The notes under the pieces are model-generated. The model saw nothing but the letters and a program-made list of their open reading frames with translations, did not search any database and was not told the DNA's origin. A stretch of DNA of 64,000 nucleotides from contig JAGXRN010000035.1 of NCBI GenBank assembly GCA_018335875.1, forward strand, positions 1-64,000. The letters run 5' to 3'. The translations under genes and the position numbers were made by a program. Below are positions 24,277 through 33,779 of the stretch, piece after piece (within the stretch, counting starts at the first letter, position 1; each line of letters begins with the position of its first letter). The DNA comes from Dethiobacter sp. (GTDB taxonomy: Bacteria > Bacillota > Dethiobacteria > Dethiobacterales > Dethiobacteraceae).

Positions 24277-26520
24277 TTACTTCCCCGTTAAAACGTTGTA
24301 CAGCAGACCCTGGACACCGTCGCTGACGGCAGCCTGACCGCCAAGGATACGTGCCCCAATAATCTTAGTTGCATTGTCCGCAAGATAATCATGCACAACA
24401 TTGGGGACGGCGCCTGAACGCACCAACAGAATGGCCGCCTCTTCCCTGGCGGCAAGCGACGCTCCGGCCAGGATGTCGGCGAAGTCGTCGCCACGTGCTA
24501 TAAACACCTTTTTGGCCGGGTAAGCCTTCGCCACCTCCACCGCGGTAGCGTAACGGTCACTGCCGGCAAGACGGCTCTTCGTGCCGGGCAGCGCCTGCAA
24601 GACAGCGTCGCTGACAGCGGCGGCACCGCCCACCACTGTCACATTTTTCACTCCCCGCGAGTTGAGGGCCGCCAGCGTAACAGCAGGCACACTATCCTTC
24701 CGGATAAGTAGGATGGGAATGCCCTGGCTTCCGGCATAAGCAGAAACCGAAAGCGCATCGGCAAAGTCAAGCCCGTTCACCACAACGGCTTCCGTTGATG
24801 GCCCAATCGCTTCGGCAATCTTCGCCGCCGTCTCAAATCGGTCGGCGCCGGCAATACGCTCCACGGCGTACAACTGCTTTAGCTCATTTTCCACTGCCGC
24901 AGACACGGCATTTTCCCCGCCAAGGATGATTACCCTGGTGGGCTTTAGTCGCGCCAACTCGTCCTTTACATCACTTGACACTGCAGCAGTGCTAGTCAAA
25001 AGCACCGGTGCGTTATACTTTGCCGCCAGCACAGTACCTGCCAGCGCATCGGCAAAATGATCCGACCTTGCCAGTATTACAGTACCCGCCCCGGTCGCCC
25101 AGCCCTGCTGCGATATATTTACAGCCGTCCGGATGCGGTTCTCCCCCGCTGTCCTCTGCACCAGGTCCTCTTTACGCATGGCAACAATCTCTGCCTGCTG
25201 TTTTGTCCTGATATCTGTAACTGTAATAATCCCTGACACTCTCGGAGTCAGTGTAAAACCCACGCTGCCATCACTTGAGGTAAACACCTCTGCCACATTG
25301 TTTTCCCCGTTTAGCCACAGGTTACGCCCACTAATGCCGGCACCGGCAGCAGTAAAGTTTACTTTAACCTCAACTGTTTCATCAATAAAAACGCGGTTGT
25401 GACTCGCCTCCAATTTTAAAAACGGCCCCTTGCCGTCATAGCGAGACAACAGCTCCACAGCCGCATCCATCTCATCGCCAACCAGGAGAATATCGGGTGT
25501 CAAGCCCACTCCGTCTATGGGGTCGCCAAGCGGTGAATAAAATCTGTAGGTGGTAAGCTTTAAAATACCTCCGTCAGACAGCCCAAACAGCGTCTGCACC
25601 GAACCCTTGCCATATGTATTTGTCCCCACCAAAACAGCATCACCATGGTCCCTCACAGCACCAGCCAGGATTTCAGAAGCACTGGCGCTATAATCATTGA
25701 CCAGAAAAACTACCGGCTGCTCAATCAGGTAACTGTGGTCAGTCCCAGTCAGATAGTCAGTGCCTTCCCTGTCCACTATCTGCACAGCCGTTTTGCTGCC
25801 GATAAAATGACCGGCAATATCTACGGCCGTGTAGAGGTAGCCGCCTGTATTGTTGCGTAAATCAATAATCCAGCTGTCCACGCCACGGGCCTTTAAATTT
25901 TCAATAGCAATCACAAACTGCTGGGCTGTGTCGCCGCCAAAGGAATTAAGGTCGATATAACCGATATGGCCGTTTAAAACGTCAACGGTAACAGTGGGGA
26001 TGACAATTTTCCTCCGAATTACATCAAAGTTCAAATCTTTATCTCCGCGGCGCAGGAAAAGGCTTACAGTAGTGCCCTCGGGGCCCCTCAGGATGGTTAT
26101 TGCCTCTTCAGTGGTCATCCCTTTCATCGACCAGCCGTTGGCCCTGATAATTACGTCTCCTGCCAACAGCCCCGCTTCTTCACCAGGGGAATACCTGATC
26201 ACGGACTGCACCAGGATGCCGTCTTCGTGTGTGTCTATGTAGATACCGATGCCGGAAAAACTCAAGTCTTCCATGGATTCGAGAAATTTGGCAAACTGCT
26301 CCGCCGACAGGTAGGAGGTGTTGATGTCAAGACTGTCAAGAATTTCTCCGATGATAGCAGCATTAAGTATCTCCTCAGGTACCACATCCACATAATAGGA
26401 CCTTATCAAATCCCGTACTTCGTCTAAAACCGGACTGACAGCTAAAACGGCAGACATAGCAAAACACGTTATAATCAAAAATACTAATGTAATAGCAAGA
26501 ATCTTTCTGAACTGTCTCAC
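24277..26520 (-). CDS. S41 C-terminal processing peptidase fused to three CWB2 repeats
   Basis: A 747-residue exported protein. After a signal peptide (1-27) and a short helical N-domain come a PDZ domain (about 88-160) and the S41 protease core. Catalytic Ser280 lies in YSASASEI and Lys305 in TYGKGSVQ, so the Ser-Lys dyad is intact. Residues about 355-450 form a beta-type linker. Residues 455-745 are three CWB2 repeats (GENRIRTAVNIS, GADRFETAAKIA, GSDRYATAVEVA), which should hold the protease on the wall polymer. CtpA/CtpB proteases process regulators or secreted proteins; this one would act at the surface. The start is GTG behind GGGGGTG. A sigma-H-type promoter lies at 26582-26606. Confidence 0.92.
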   Translation of the reverse strand: MRQFRKILAITLVFLIITCFAMSAVLAVSPVLDEVRDLIRSYYVDVVPEEILNAAIIGEILDSLDINTSYLSAEQFAKFLESMEDLSFSGIGIYIDTHEDGILVQSVIRYSPGEEAGLLAGDVIIRANGWSMKGMTTEEAITILRGPEGTTVSLFLRRGDKDLNFDVIRRKIVIPTVTVDVLNGHIGYIDLNSFGGDTAQQFVIAIENLKARGVDSWIIDLRNNTGGYLYTAVDIAGHFIGSKTAVQIVDREGTDYLTGTDHSYLIEQPVVFLVNDYSASASEILAGAVRDHGDAVLVGTNTYGKGSVQTLFGLSDGGILKLTTYRFYSPLGDPIDGVGLTPDILLVGDEMDAAVELLSRYDGKGPFLKLEASHNRVFIDETVEVKVNFTAAGAGISGRNLWLNGENNVAEVFTSSDGSVGFTLTPRVSGIITVTDIRTKQQAEIVAMRKEDLVQRTAGENRIRTAVNISQQGWATGAGTVILARSDHFADALAGTVLAAKYNAPVLLTSTAAVSSDVKDELARLKPTRVIILGGENAVSAAVENELKQLYAVERIAGADRFETAAKIAEAIGPSTEAVVVNGLDFADALSVSAYAGSQGIPILLIRKDSVPAVTLAALNSRGVKNVTVVGGAAAVSDAVLQALPGTKSRLAGSDRYATAVEVAKAYPAKKVFIARGDDFADILAGASLAAREEAAILLVRSGAVPNVVHDYLADNATKIIGARILGGQAAVSDGVQGLLYNVLTGK

Positions 26521-26581
26521 AATGCACCCCCAGATTTACTTTTCTGCATCGGCTTACTTTCCAGCTTTGCAACAATAAAAC

Positions 26582-26606
26582 ATTCGACAACATCTCTGTA
26601 AATCCT
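26582..26606 (-). promoter_or_regulatory. Sigma-H-type promoter of the S41-CWB2 gene
   Basis: On the minus strand AGGATTT, 17 bases counted from AGGA, then GAAT in the context TTGTCGAATGTT, 61 bases before the GTG start. Confidence 0.6.
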
Positions 26607-26632
26607 TGTATGTAAATGAATAAGAAGAAACA

Positions 26633-26660
26633 CCCCTCGAAAGATCGCTCTCTCGAGGGG
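26633..26660 (-). terminator. Terminator after the S-layer-like gene
   Basis: CCCCTCGAGAGA and TCTTTCGAGGGG pair around GCGA; on the minus strand TGTTTCTTCTT follows. Confidence 0.65.
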
Positions 26661-26700
26661 CATTCTTGTGTCACTTAGTTGTTAGAAACAACTCGGAATG

Positions 26701-29700
26701 CTAGTTCACTTTGTAGGTAATGCTGAAGGCGTTAGCTTTGTTACCTGCAGAATCCACAAGATAGTTAGCATTTGATACGGCTACGGTAACATTTTCGTCA
26801 ACAACTAAAGTCTTGGTGATGGCTATACCTACTGTAACCACACCTGCAGACCCTTGTGCCGATGCAGATACTGTGTAATCAACACCAGCGACTAAAGCTG
26901 CTCCCTTATAGGTGATAACAAAATCAGTGGCTAACAATGATGCGTCGGTACCTGTCTTATATCCAACGTCTTCATTGAATGTCAGTGCGATAAGGCCAGT
27001 AGTTGCATTAACGTTTGCGGGAGAGGGGACAACTACGGAAGGAGCAACATTATCAGTTATGGTAGTTACGTTAATGGCAGGAGTATTGGCTATACCAGTA
27101 TCTGTTACCAGCTTACCCGCAGCAAATGTTACCTTGGTAGGCACAGCGCTGGGACCGGTTAGTGCTGATACGTTTTTGAGTGTCGCTACTATTGTAGTTT
27201 TTGTGCCGTCATTAGTATAGCTAATCATCGCAGGAGTTTCCAGCACGGCATTATTGTCTACAATAATGTCAGCGGCAAGAATTTGAGGTATTACCTTGTT
27301 TACAACAATCTCGATAGTGTTAAGGCTCTTGGTTTTAATTGTGATGTCTCCGGGAACCGGTTCGGCTTCGGCATCTCCGGCTACGAGACCAACAGATGTT
27401 GAAAGTGCTACCATGCTGTTGCCTGAAACATCAGCCAATTGCCCGTAGGTGAAGGTAGCGCCGTTAAATACTGTGGTATCTGCAAAAGTTAACCGATATT
27501 TGTTGGTTCCAAACGCGGTAACCGCGGACGGCTTAACTGTACCGAGCCTGTAGTTGTTTACATCTAATACACTACCGGGTCCGGAAGTAGCCATAGCTTC
27601 GTTGAAAGTTACATACAGATACTCAGGGGTTCCAGCAGCAGTATTAACATATTTAATGGAACTTACCGCAGGAGGAGTCTTATCTGTAATAGTAAAGCTC
27701 AACGTTGTGGCAGCCATTGCGTTCGGGGCCAAAGCTGTATCAGTAATGTTGGAAATGGTAACTGTGTATACGCCGCCGGCCATGACAGCACCGAGGTTAA
27801 TGTTATAAATGTTTCCTGAAACATTTGTAACACTTATGCCTGGTACAGTAGTACCGTCAGCCTTCTTCACAACATTGTTGGCACTAGTGGTAGCACCGGC
27901 TACTGCTTCACTATACTCAACCCTAACATTCTGTTCGTCAACGACTTCTTTAACAGCTACTGTGGGAGGAGTAGTATCTGCCGTTACACTACCAACAAGA
28001 GTAGTATTAGCAGCAAAATCAACGCCCCATACATCGGTTATTTTTACCGGAACAGCACCGCCGTCGTTAGCCTTTACAACGAGGTTAAAGCTGCCCTCCG
28101 GAATGGGATATGCATTGAAGGTTAAAGTGTAAGTAATATTGTCAGTGGTTGTAGCAGTATTGGGATTATAGGCAGAGAATGTGTGATAGAAGTGATTAGC
28201 GTTTAAAACTGTTGCAATTTTCTTACTGAACTTCACTTTCACTTCAGTTTGCTTTGCAGAGCTAATGGATGCTACGAGAGCTGCGGTATCTTTCGCATAT
28301 GCTAAAGTCAGCTCAACGGTATCCATGGTGAAATCTGCATAATCTTTATATCCGATAATTTTAACGGTATAGTCGCCGTCAGCAAGAGCAGCTGTGGTAA
28401 CAGTTACCTTATTGCCAACAGGACCAGCAACTGTAGCGCCATAGATGCCATTATTAATCATGACACTACCGGCTGTTTTAATTGGCTCACTGAAAGTTAT
28501 ATCGAAAGTTGTAGGACCAGTCAGGGTAAGACCGGTTACGAATGGGATCTGGGTATCCATAGCCAGTACTGACTTAGCATAGTCTGCTGCAATTCCAACA
28601 GCTTTCTTGACAACAAGCGCGTAAGTAGCCTGGTTAGTGGCCGAGATGGCAGCAGGAGTTACAGTCACAGTTGTTTTGTCAGCGCTGAGAGCAACAGCGG
28701 CTGCGTTAGCGCCACCAACAGTGAAATTAGCTACTACTACTTTTGTTGCATCAAGAGGCTGGTTGAACTTGACAACGATTTCAGCAAGGTTGCTTGCGGA
28801 TGCAGAAGCAACTGCGAGCGGCTCTACAATTACTAATGGCTTCTTAAGCTCTGTTAAGAGGTTTTCAGCAAAAGCTACTGTGCCACCATATACTACGGTG
28901 TTGCCTTTAATTGAGGCTTTATTGTCTTCCAGCCACTTATTTACAGCAGCGGAAGCATCATCTGTCAGGATGATGGGATAGCCCAATTTGGCAGCATAGG
29001 GTGCTCCGACAAAGGCATCAGGGAAGTCTTTACCGGTGGCGAAGATGACACCGGGAGCATTGGTATAGTTGGCAGCCATCTTAAGGGACAGGTCATAGAT
29101 ATCAGTATAATTCATGCCCTTTACCAAAGTGTAACTGGTGATGCCCGGCAAGGAAGTGTAAGTGCCTTGAGCATCATTGGCATAAATGATAGCGATACCG
29201 GCTTTGGCAGCCCAACCGGAAACGGCAAGGGCTTCAGTGAAGCTGGTCCAGCCGTCCACGACAAAGGCGCTGGTAGCGTTGGTTCTGGCTGCAATCAGCC
29301 TTGAGGTCTCAACCCTGGTAGCACCCGCGATTCTTTCCACAGTCAGGCCGGCAGTTGAGAGCTCAGCGGCAACTTCTGCAGAAACAGCGACTTCGCCGCC
29401 AAGGATGATAATCTTAGTGGCGCCAAGCCTGCTAATTTCCGCTTTTGTCTCTGCGGGCAGAGCATTAGCCCTTGTGAGCAGGATTGGTGCGTTTAATGCG
29501 GATGCCAGCGGTGCGCCGGCAAGAGCGTCGGCATAGTTCCAGCCAGTTGCCAGGACTACTGTACCGGCAGAGGCCCAACCTGCCTTGGAAACTTCGATGG
29601 CAGTGGCGATTCTGTCTGCCCCTGAAATTCTGACTGAAGTGGTAGAGGCAAATGTAACGCCGGCGAAGAGAGTCATAACCATGGCAAGAACGAGGATAAG

Positions 29701-29733
29701 TGATAGAGTCTTTTTAATCTTGCGTTTTATCAT
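26701..29733 (-). CDS. Large S-layer-like protein with CWB2 repeats and Ig-like domains
   Basis: A 1010-residue exported protein. The start is the ATG at 29733; AGGAGGG lies inside the longer frame and so excludes it. The signal peptide ends near FASTTS (about residue 33). Residues 35-320 contain two clear CWB2 repeats (GADRIATAIEVS, GATRVETSRLIA) and a divergent third (TYTSLPGITSYTL, GKDFPDAFVGAPYA). The remaining 690 residues are a chain of beta-sandwich modules rich in Thr, Val and Ala with Big/SbsA-like motifs (ITFSEPIK, VTFNEAMA, LTFNEDVG). It lacks cysteine, as S-layer proteins do. It is probably the main surface-layer protein or a major adhesin, fixed to a wall glycopolymer. Confidence 0.87.
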   Translation of the reverse strand: MIKRKIKKTLSLILVLAMVMTLFAGVTFASTTSVRISGADRIATAIEVSKAGWASAGTVVLATGWNYADALAGAPLASALNAPILLTRANALPAETKAEISRLGATKIIILGGEVAVSAEVAAELSTAGLTVERIAGATRVETSRLIAARTNATSAFVVDGWTSFTEALAVSGWAAKAGIAIIYANDAQGTYTSLPGITSYTLVKGMNYTDIYDLSLKMAANYTNAPGVIFATGKDFPDAFVGAPYAAKLGYPIILTDDASAAVNKWLEDNKASIKGNTVVYGGTVAFAENLLTELKKPLVIVEPLAVASASASNLAEIVVKFNQPLDATKVVVANFTVGGANAAAVALSADKTTVTVTPAAISATNQATYALVVKKAVGIAADYAKSVLAMDTQIPFVTGLTLTGPTTFDITFSEPIKTAGSVMINNGIYGATVAGPVGNKVTVTTAALADGDYTVKIIGYKDYADFTMDTVELTLAYAKDTAALVASISSAKQTEVKVKFSKKIATVLNANHFYHTFSAYNPNTATTTDNITYTLTFNAYPIPEGSFNLVVKANDGGAVPVKITDVWGVDFAANTTLVGSVTADTTPPTVAVKEVVDEQNVRVEYSEAVAGATTSANNVVKKADGTTVPGISVTNVSGNIYNINLGAVMAGGVYTVTISNITDTALAPNAMAATTLSFTITDKTPPAVSSIKYVNTAAGTPEYLYVTFNEAMATSGPGSVLDVNNYRLGTVKPSAVTAFGTNKYRLTFADTTVFNGATFTYGQLADVSGNSMVALSTSVGLVAGDAEAEPVPGDITIKTKSLNTIEIVVNKVIPQILAADIIVDNNAVLETPAMISYTNDGTKTTIVATLKNVSALTGPSAVPTKVTFAAGKLVTDTGIANTPAINVTTITDNVAPSVVVPSPANVNATTGLIALTFNEDVGYKTGTDASLLATDFVITYKGAALVAGVDYTVSASAQGSAGVVTVGIAITKTLVVDENVTVAVSNANYLVDSAGNKANAFSITYKVN

Positions 29734-30030
29734 TCTCCAGTTTTCCCTCCTAGAATTTAATTTCAACTGATACATTTGAAGCCTATAAAATCCTACTGGC
29801 TCTTCCAGTAACCACCCCTTTCAGTAAACTTTTTAACCCAAGAAAACTGTGCACGGGTTTCTTATGTACAACACCCCAATGACGGGCGCTAGTACCAAGC
29901 AGGAAAGGTTTTATGTTTATGCCATACTATTCGCAGCTTACCTAAAAAAAATGGGCATAGTACATCACAGTAAATTTTACCATTAAATCAACCTGTATTT
30001 CAAGGGTTTTTTTACCAATTCAGCCATTTG
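29734..30030 (-). other. Long leader region of the S-layer-like gene
   Basis: About 300 bases without a gene. A long untranslated leader is usual for S-layer transcripts and would stabilise the message. I see AGGAGGG as the ribosome site and A/T-rich stretches near 29940-30010 where a promoter could lie, but no clear -35/-10 pair and no riboswitch consensus. Confidence 0.35.
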
Positions 30031-31074
30031 CTATGAATAATTAACATAAATGGGGTTTGTAAGTATCCAGAGCTTGTTGTTGCAAAGAACTTCGAGACGG
30101 TAGACCCCCGGTTCCCTGACACGGACTGTCACATTACATCGCTTGATTTCGTCCAGCAGTCGTCCGTTTAGGAAAATACGATGCTTAAGCTTTCCTTTTA
30201 GGTAATACGGGCACTTGATGTGGAGTCCTGTCACTTCGCCCAATGGTACAACTTCTCCCATGTGATATTCACGGTCATCGCTGGTGGCGGTGAAAGAAAA
30301 CCCGGCGGCGGTCCCTATAAGGCTGTTTACTATGAAGCTTCTACCCCGGCGAAGGACGCTGTAAATCTGTTGTTTAGCAACAGCGAGTTGAAAGGAGAGC
30401 GGCTCCTCGAGGACTATGCAGTTGTTTATGGTACGAAACTGGTACTGGTAGGGAAACATGGTGCGCCTGATGGGGCCTTTCCGGAGGGGGTAAGCGTGGG
30501 CATCTGTGCCGGCGATGGCTACTATGTGTCGTTTTTGAGACAGCTTATCGAAAAGGGCTAATGACTCGCGGCAAGGACCTTTAATGGGGCCTGCCGGCTT
30601 GAAATACGAGTAGTAAAGGCTACGGGGGATGCTTTGAAAGCTATCTCGCCATTGTGAGGACCAATTCCATACTTCTATGCCGGTAAAGCCTGTAACACCC
30701 CAATCAAGCCAGGGGAAGCACTCGCCGTTATTTATCAGCGGGGTGCCTTTCTCAAACGGGTGGGCGATAAAGCCGATTCCCTTCTGGGAGTTTACGTTGT
30801 CAATGACCTGTTGAGGTTCTTCGTCGTTGACAGGAATATCCTCGCTGACCTGAAGGGCGAGGTAGTGGTTCTTCTTTTTGTTGATTTCGCTGCCTACGAG
30901 CACCAGGACGCCTTGATGATAGCCTTCTTCCGGTAACCCGCGCAGTGTGTTGTGGTCTGTGACGATAATAAAGTCAAGCCCTGCTTTATAGGCGGCAAGT
31001 GCTATTTCGTCTATTGAACCGTGCCCATCAGAGTATGTAGTGTGAATGTGGATGTTCCCCGTGACCTGAAACAT
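30031..31074 (-). CDS. PHP-domain phosphoesterase (CehA/McbA-like)
   Basis: A 347-residue protein with an N-terminal PHP metal-binding domain: HIHTTYSDGHGS supplies His9, His11 and Asp16, VTDHN follows at about 38-42, FIAHPFE near 107 and GTDAHAYP near 193. The C-terminal third is beta-rich, as in CehA/McbA-type proteins. There is no signal peptide, so it should be cytosolic. It would hydrolyse a phosphate ester or related bond with two or three metals; the substrate is unknown. It is flanked by CWB2 surface genes but not clearly in an operon with them. The ATG follows AAGGTGG. Confidence 0.82.
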   Translation of the reverse strand: MFQVTGNIHIHTTYSDGHGSIDEIALAAYKAGLDFIIVTDHNTLRGLPEEGYHQGVLVLVGSEINKKKNHYLALQVSEDIPVNDEEPQQVIDNVNSQKGIGFIAHPFEKGTPLINNGECFPWLDWGVTGFTGIEVWNWSSQWRDSFQSIPRSLYYSYFKPAGPIKGPCRESLALFDKLSQKRHIVAIAGTDAHAYPLRKGPIRRTMFPYQYQFRTINNCIVLEEPLSFQLAVAKQQIYSVLRRGRSFIVNSLIGTAAGFSFTATSDDREYHMGEVVPLGEVTGLHIKCPYYLKGKLKHRIFLNGRLLDEIKRCNVTVRVREPGVYRLEVLCNNKLWILTNPIYVNYS

Positions 31075-31288
31075 AAGAACCCACCTTAAGGCATACTTCG
31101 GATACCTGTATTCTGCCGATTTTGACCGGATTCCTGCCAGGCGGGGAAAATCCTTCTAGGCTGCTACTTAATATTTTCGACTGGAAAAAATTTTTTTTGG
31201 GGGTAGTGACAGTTTTCTGTTATAATAATTTTGACACTCAGGAACTTTTTTTGTTCCAGTACGTCCAAAATACTGAGGTGGTGACATT

Positions 31289-32674
31289 TTGAAGAGAGTT
31301 GCTGTTTTTATAGTACTTATTTTATTTTTTGTAATCTTTGTGCAGAGCTTTGGATTTACGCAGAACCAAGTACAGATTGAGCGTTTAGCCGGTGAAGATC
31401 GTTATGAGACGGCGGTAAGAATAAGTCAAAAGGGTTGGCAGAACGCTGATACGGTGATTATTACAAGGGGCGACGACTTTCCAGACGCTCTTACAGGTAC
31501 GCCGCTGTCATACAAGCATAATTCCCCTATTTTACTGACATACCCCGACAGGCTGCATCCGCTGACAGAACTGGAACTACAGCGCCTTGGTACCAAGAAG
31601 GCGATTATTCTCGGAGGAGAACAGGCGGTATCACTCAGTGTGGAAAATACTCTTAAGCTTATTGGCCTTAGTGTTGAACGTTATGGAGGAGCGGACCGTT
31701 ACGAGACGGCTGTGGAAATAGCCAATGCACTCGGACCTGTAAATAAAGCTGTTGTAGCAACAGGGGAAACCTTTCAGGATGCTCTTGTAGCCGGACCGTA
31801 TGCGGCAAGAGAAGGGATTCCTGTTTTGTTGACACAAAAAGATTCATTGCCCCAAGCAACACAGGACTACCTCTTAGAGGCGGAAATCAATGAAACCATT
31901 GTAATCGGTAACACTGCCGCGGTTTCTGCCGCGGTTGCAGATAATCTGCCCGGTGTACAGCGGGTGGCCGGAAGCACTGTTAATGCGACAGCAGTAGCAG
32001 TCAGTCAGCTACTCATGCCCGGCAGCACCAATTTCTTCTTCAGCAGGGATGACGTGTTCCCCGATGTGTTAGCCGGAGCAGCATTGGCCGCCAAATTAAA
32101 TGTACCCATATTGATTACTCCTACAAATAATCTGGATTCCACTGTAAAGGTATACCTTCAAGGGGAAAAGAGCATATCCCTAATAACGCTACTTGGAGGT
32201 AGAATGGCACTTTCCCTTAGTGTTGAAAACGAACTGCGCAACATATTTTCTCTGCCGCAAAAACTTACCCCCCAGCAATTGGCGCGGGAGTTATCTGATA
32301 ACTATTCTTTTAGAAAAATCGGCAAACACCTGGTCTGGTTCCCAAGTGTAAGCGTATATGAGTCTGACGATGTTATCAGCATTCCTATCCGCCTCGATGA
32401 CAAGAGCATAGATCAGTGGATACTTGCACTTGATGACAACCACTGGGAAGAAATAGAAACCTGGCTTTTAAGTATGGTACAAAGGGTAAGCCAAGTATAT
32501 CCGGACCGTGAAATTGCAGTTTCAGTATATTTTTATGATTTCTATGAACATGTGCCTAATTGGGTCCCGTCTAACAGTTTGGTTGATCACAAAGGAGATA
32601 ACTGGTGGTCAGTCAGGTTTACTTTATTGGGATACAGTGTAAGTAAAGATTTTGAATGGTTACCAAATAAATAA
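31289..32674 (+). CDS. Exported protein with three CWB2 repeats and a unique C-terminal domain
   Basis: A 461-residue protein with a signal peptide (about 1-24) and three CWB2 repeats at about 32-325 (GEDRYETAVRIS, GADRYETAVEIA, and a divergent third with GRMALSLSVENELR). The last 135 residues (from FRKIGKHLVWFP) are a separate domain, rich in Trp and Asp, that I do not recognise. It would be tethered to the wall through the repeats with the C-terminal domain as the working part. The start is TTG behind GAGGTGG. A TATAAT lies at about 31220. A strong terminator follows at 32779. It is the only CWB2 gene here on the plus strand. Confidence 0.87.
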   Translation: MKRVAVFIVLILFFVIFVQSFGFTQNQVQIERLAGEDRYETAVRISQKGWQNADTVIITRGDDFPDALTGTPLSYKHNSPILLTYPDRLHPLTELELQRLGTKKAIILGGEQAVSLSVENTLKLIGLSVERYGGADRYETAVEIANALGPVNKAVVATGETFQDALVAGPYAAREGIPVLLTQKDSLPQATQDYLLEAEINETIVIGNTAAVSAAVADNLPGVQRVAGSTVNATAVAVSQLLMPGSTNFFFSRDDVFPDVLAGAALAAKLNVPILITPTNNLDSTVKVYLQGEKSISLITLLGGRMALSLSVENELRNIFSLPQKLTPQQLARELSDNYSFRKIGKHLVWFPSVSVYESDDVISIPIRLDDKSIDQWILALDDNHWEEIETWLLSMVQRVSQVYPDREIAVSVYFYDFYEHVPNWVPSNSLVDHKGDNWWSVRFTLLGYSVSKDFEWLPNK

Positions 32675-32778
32675 TACTTTTATAAAGACACCCTAGCAGC
32701 GTTAGTAAAATGTGTAGCCGCTTCCAGCACAAGCACAGGAACTACATGGCACTACAATGGGTTTGACAGAGTGATATT

Positions 32779-32816
32779 GATGACCCGGGAGAATAGTACC
32801 CGGGTCATCTTTTTTA
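32779..32816 (+). terminator. Intrinsic terminator after the plus-strand CWB2 gene
   Basis: GATGACCCGGG and CCCGGGTCATC pair around a nine-base loop, followed by TTTTTT. It lies about 105 bases past the stop and also faces the DUF5667 gene end. Confidence 0.85.
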
Positions 32817-32834
32817 TCACTCCTCAGCTACAAT

Positions 32835-33779
32835 CTAAGATTCCTCTTCATCTTCGTCGTCTTCACCTAAGAGCTCTTCTACTTCCTCTTCTACTTTTTC
32901 TTCTACTTCCTGCGAAGCTTCTTTAGCGCGGCCCGGCGCATTCTGGTTTGGTCCTGCTTTTTCACCGTTCAGTTTGGCCTCTTTTACCTGGAGGCTGCGT
33001 ATTTTCCCTGTTTGAGAAACTACCATAGCTTTTTCCAGGGCGGGCCTGGCCTGCTCGGGTACTTTTTCCCAGGCGGCCTGCAGTGCCATTAATGAAGGGT
33101 GAGACTGTAAAGATGCGTCGGCCACATCGCCGTCGTCTTCATCCTCTTCTTCGTCTTCTTCAATGTTACCGTCTTCCTCAATGTTACTGTCTTCTTCTTC
33201 ATCCCCTTCTTCTTGGTCTGGCTCTTCACTTTCCGCCAGGAGCTTGTCCACTTTTTCCATGGCCTTCAGGAAGGCTTTGGCCAGCTTTTCGGCGTAGAGC
33301 GCCTGCTTTTCTTCCGGCAGGGCAGCCAACTCGGCGAGGCGTGTTTCAGCCTGCTGGAGCAGCTTTTCTGCTTTACCTTCGGATGTGAAGGTGAACATTA
33401 CCTGGATTTTCTCAAAGAACAGCTTGATAAAGTAAAACGGTGAATCCGGTGTGAGGCCAGTTGCAGAGGCTTCCTCCTCATTCTCTTCCTCGTCATCCTC
33501 TGTGTCGGCGTCGGTGTCTGCTTCATCTTCATCTTCGGTGTCAGCTTCGGCTTCTTCTTCTGTATCGCCCTCTTCATCTGCTGAGTCTTCGCTGTCTCCT
33601 TCTTCCTCTTCTGCGGTGTCTGAGTCCTCGTCGCCTTCGGATTGGCCCTCTTCGGATCCTTCTGTCTGTTCGACAACCTGATTTTCTTCGGTTGTCGTTT
33701 CGCTGCCGGTCTGGGCGGCCGCTATGGCCGGTATAAATACCATTATCAGGACCAGCAGCAGGAGCAATAGTTTTTTCAT
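32835..33779 (-). CDS. Acidic DUF5667 domain-containing exported protein
   Basis: A 314-residue protein with a signal peptide (about 1-22). Residues 25-105 are an extremely Glu/Asp/Ser-rich low-complexity stretch. The DUF5667 domain follows at about 107-190, starting with the typical GLTPDSPFYFIKLFFEKI and a helical segment (ETRLAELAALPEEK). A second acidic block (about 185-220) and a lysine-containing helical tail ending in acidic residues close the protein. DUF5667 is found in exported proteins, often beside sigma factors or in cell-surface contexts, with unknown function. The acidity could mean calcium binding. The ATG follows AGGAGGG. Confidence 0.8.
   Translation of the reverse strand: MKKLLLLLLVLIMVFIPAIAAAQTGSETTTEENQVVEQTEGSEEGQSEGDEDSDTAEEEEGDSEDSADEEGDTEEEAEADTEDEDEADTDADTEDDEEENEEEASATGLTPDSPFYFIKLFFEKIQVMFTFTSEGKAEKLLQQAETRLAELAALPEEKQALYAEKLAKAFLKAMEKVDKLLAESEEPDQEEGDEEEDSNIEEDGNIEEDEEEDEDDGDVADASLQSHPSLMALQAAWEKVPEQARPALEKAMVVSQTGKIRSLQVKEAKLNGEKAGPNQNAPGRAKEASQEVEEKVEEEVEELLGEDDEDEEES

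Noticed and set aside
29734-30030. Cyclic di-GMP riboswitch in the leader of the S-layer-like gene
   Set aside because: Attractive because a diguanylate cyclase is nearby, but neither the class I nor class II consensus core is present.
31110-31135. Sigma-H-like element upstream of the PHP gene
   Set aside because: AGGA and GAAT are present at 18-base spacing, but the flanks do not match the consensus (no T-rich element after AGGA, no WW after GAAT), and the TGTC context is lacking.
33451-33736. Serine- and leucine-rich plus-strand frames
   Set aside because: They arise from the repetitive Glu/Asp/Ser codons of the DUF5667 gene read on the other strand.
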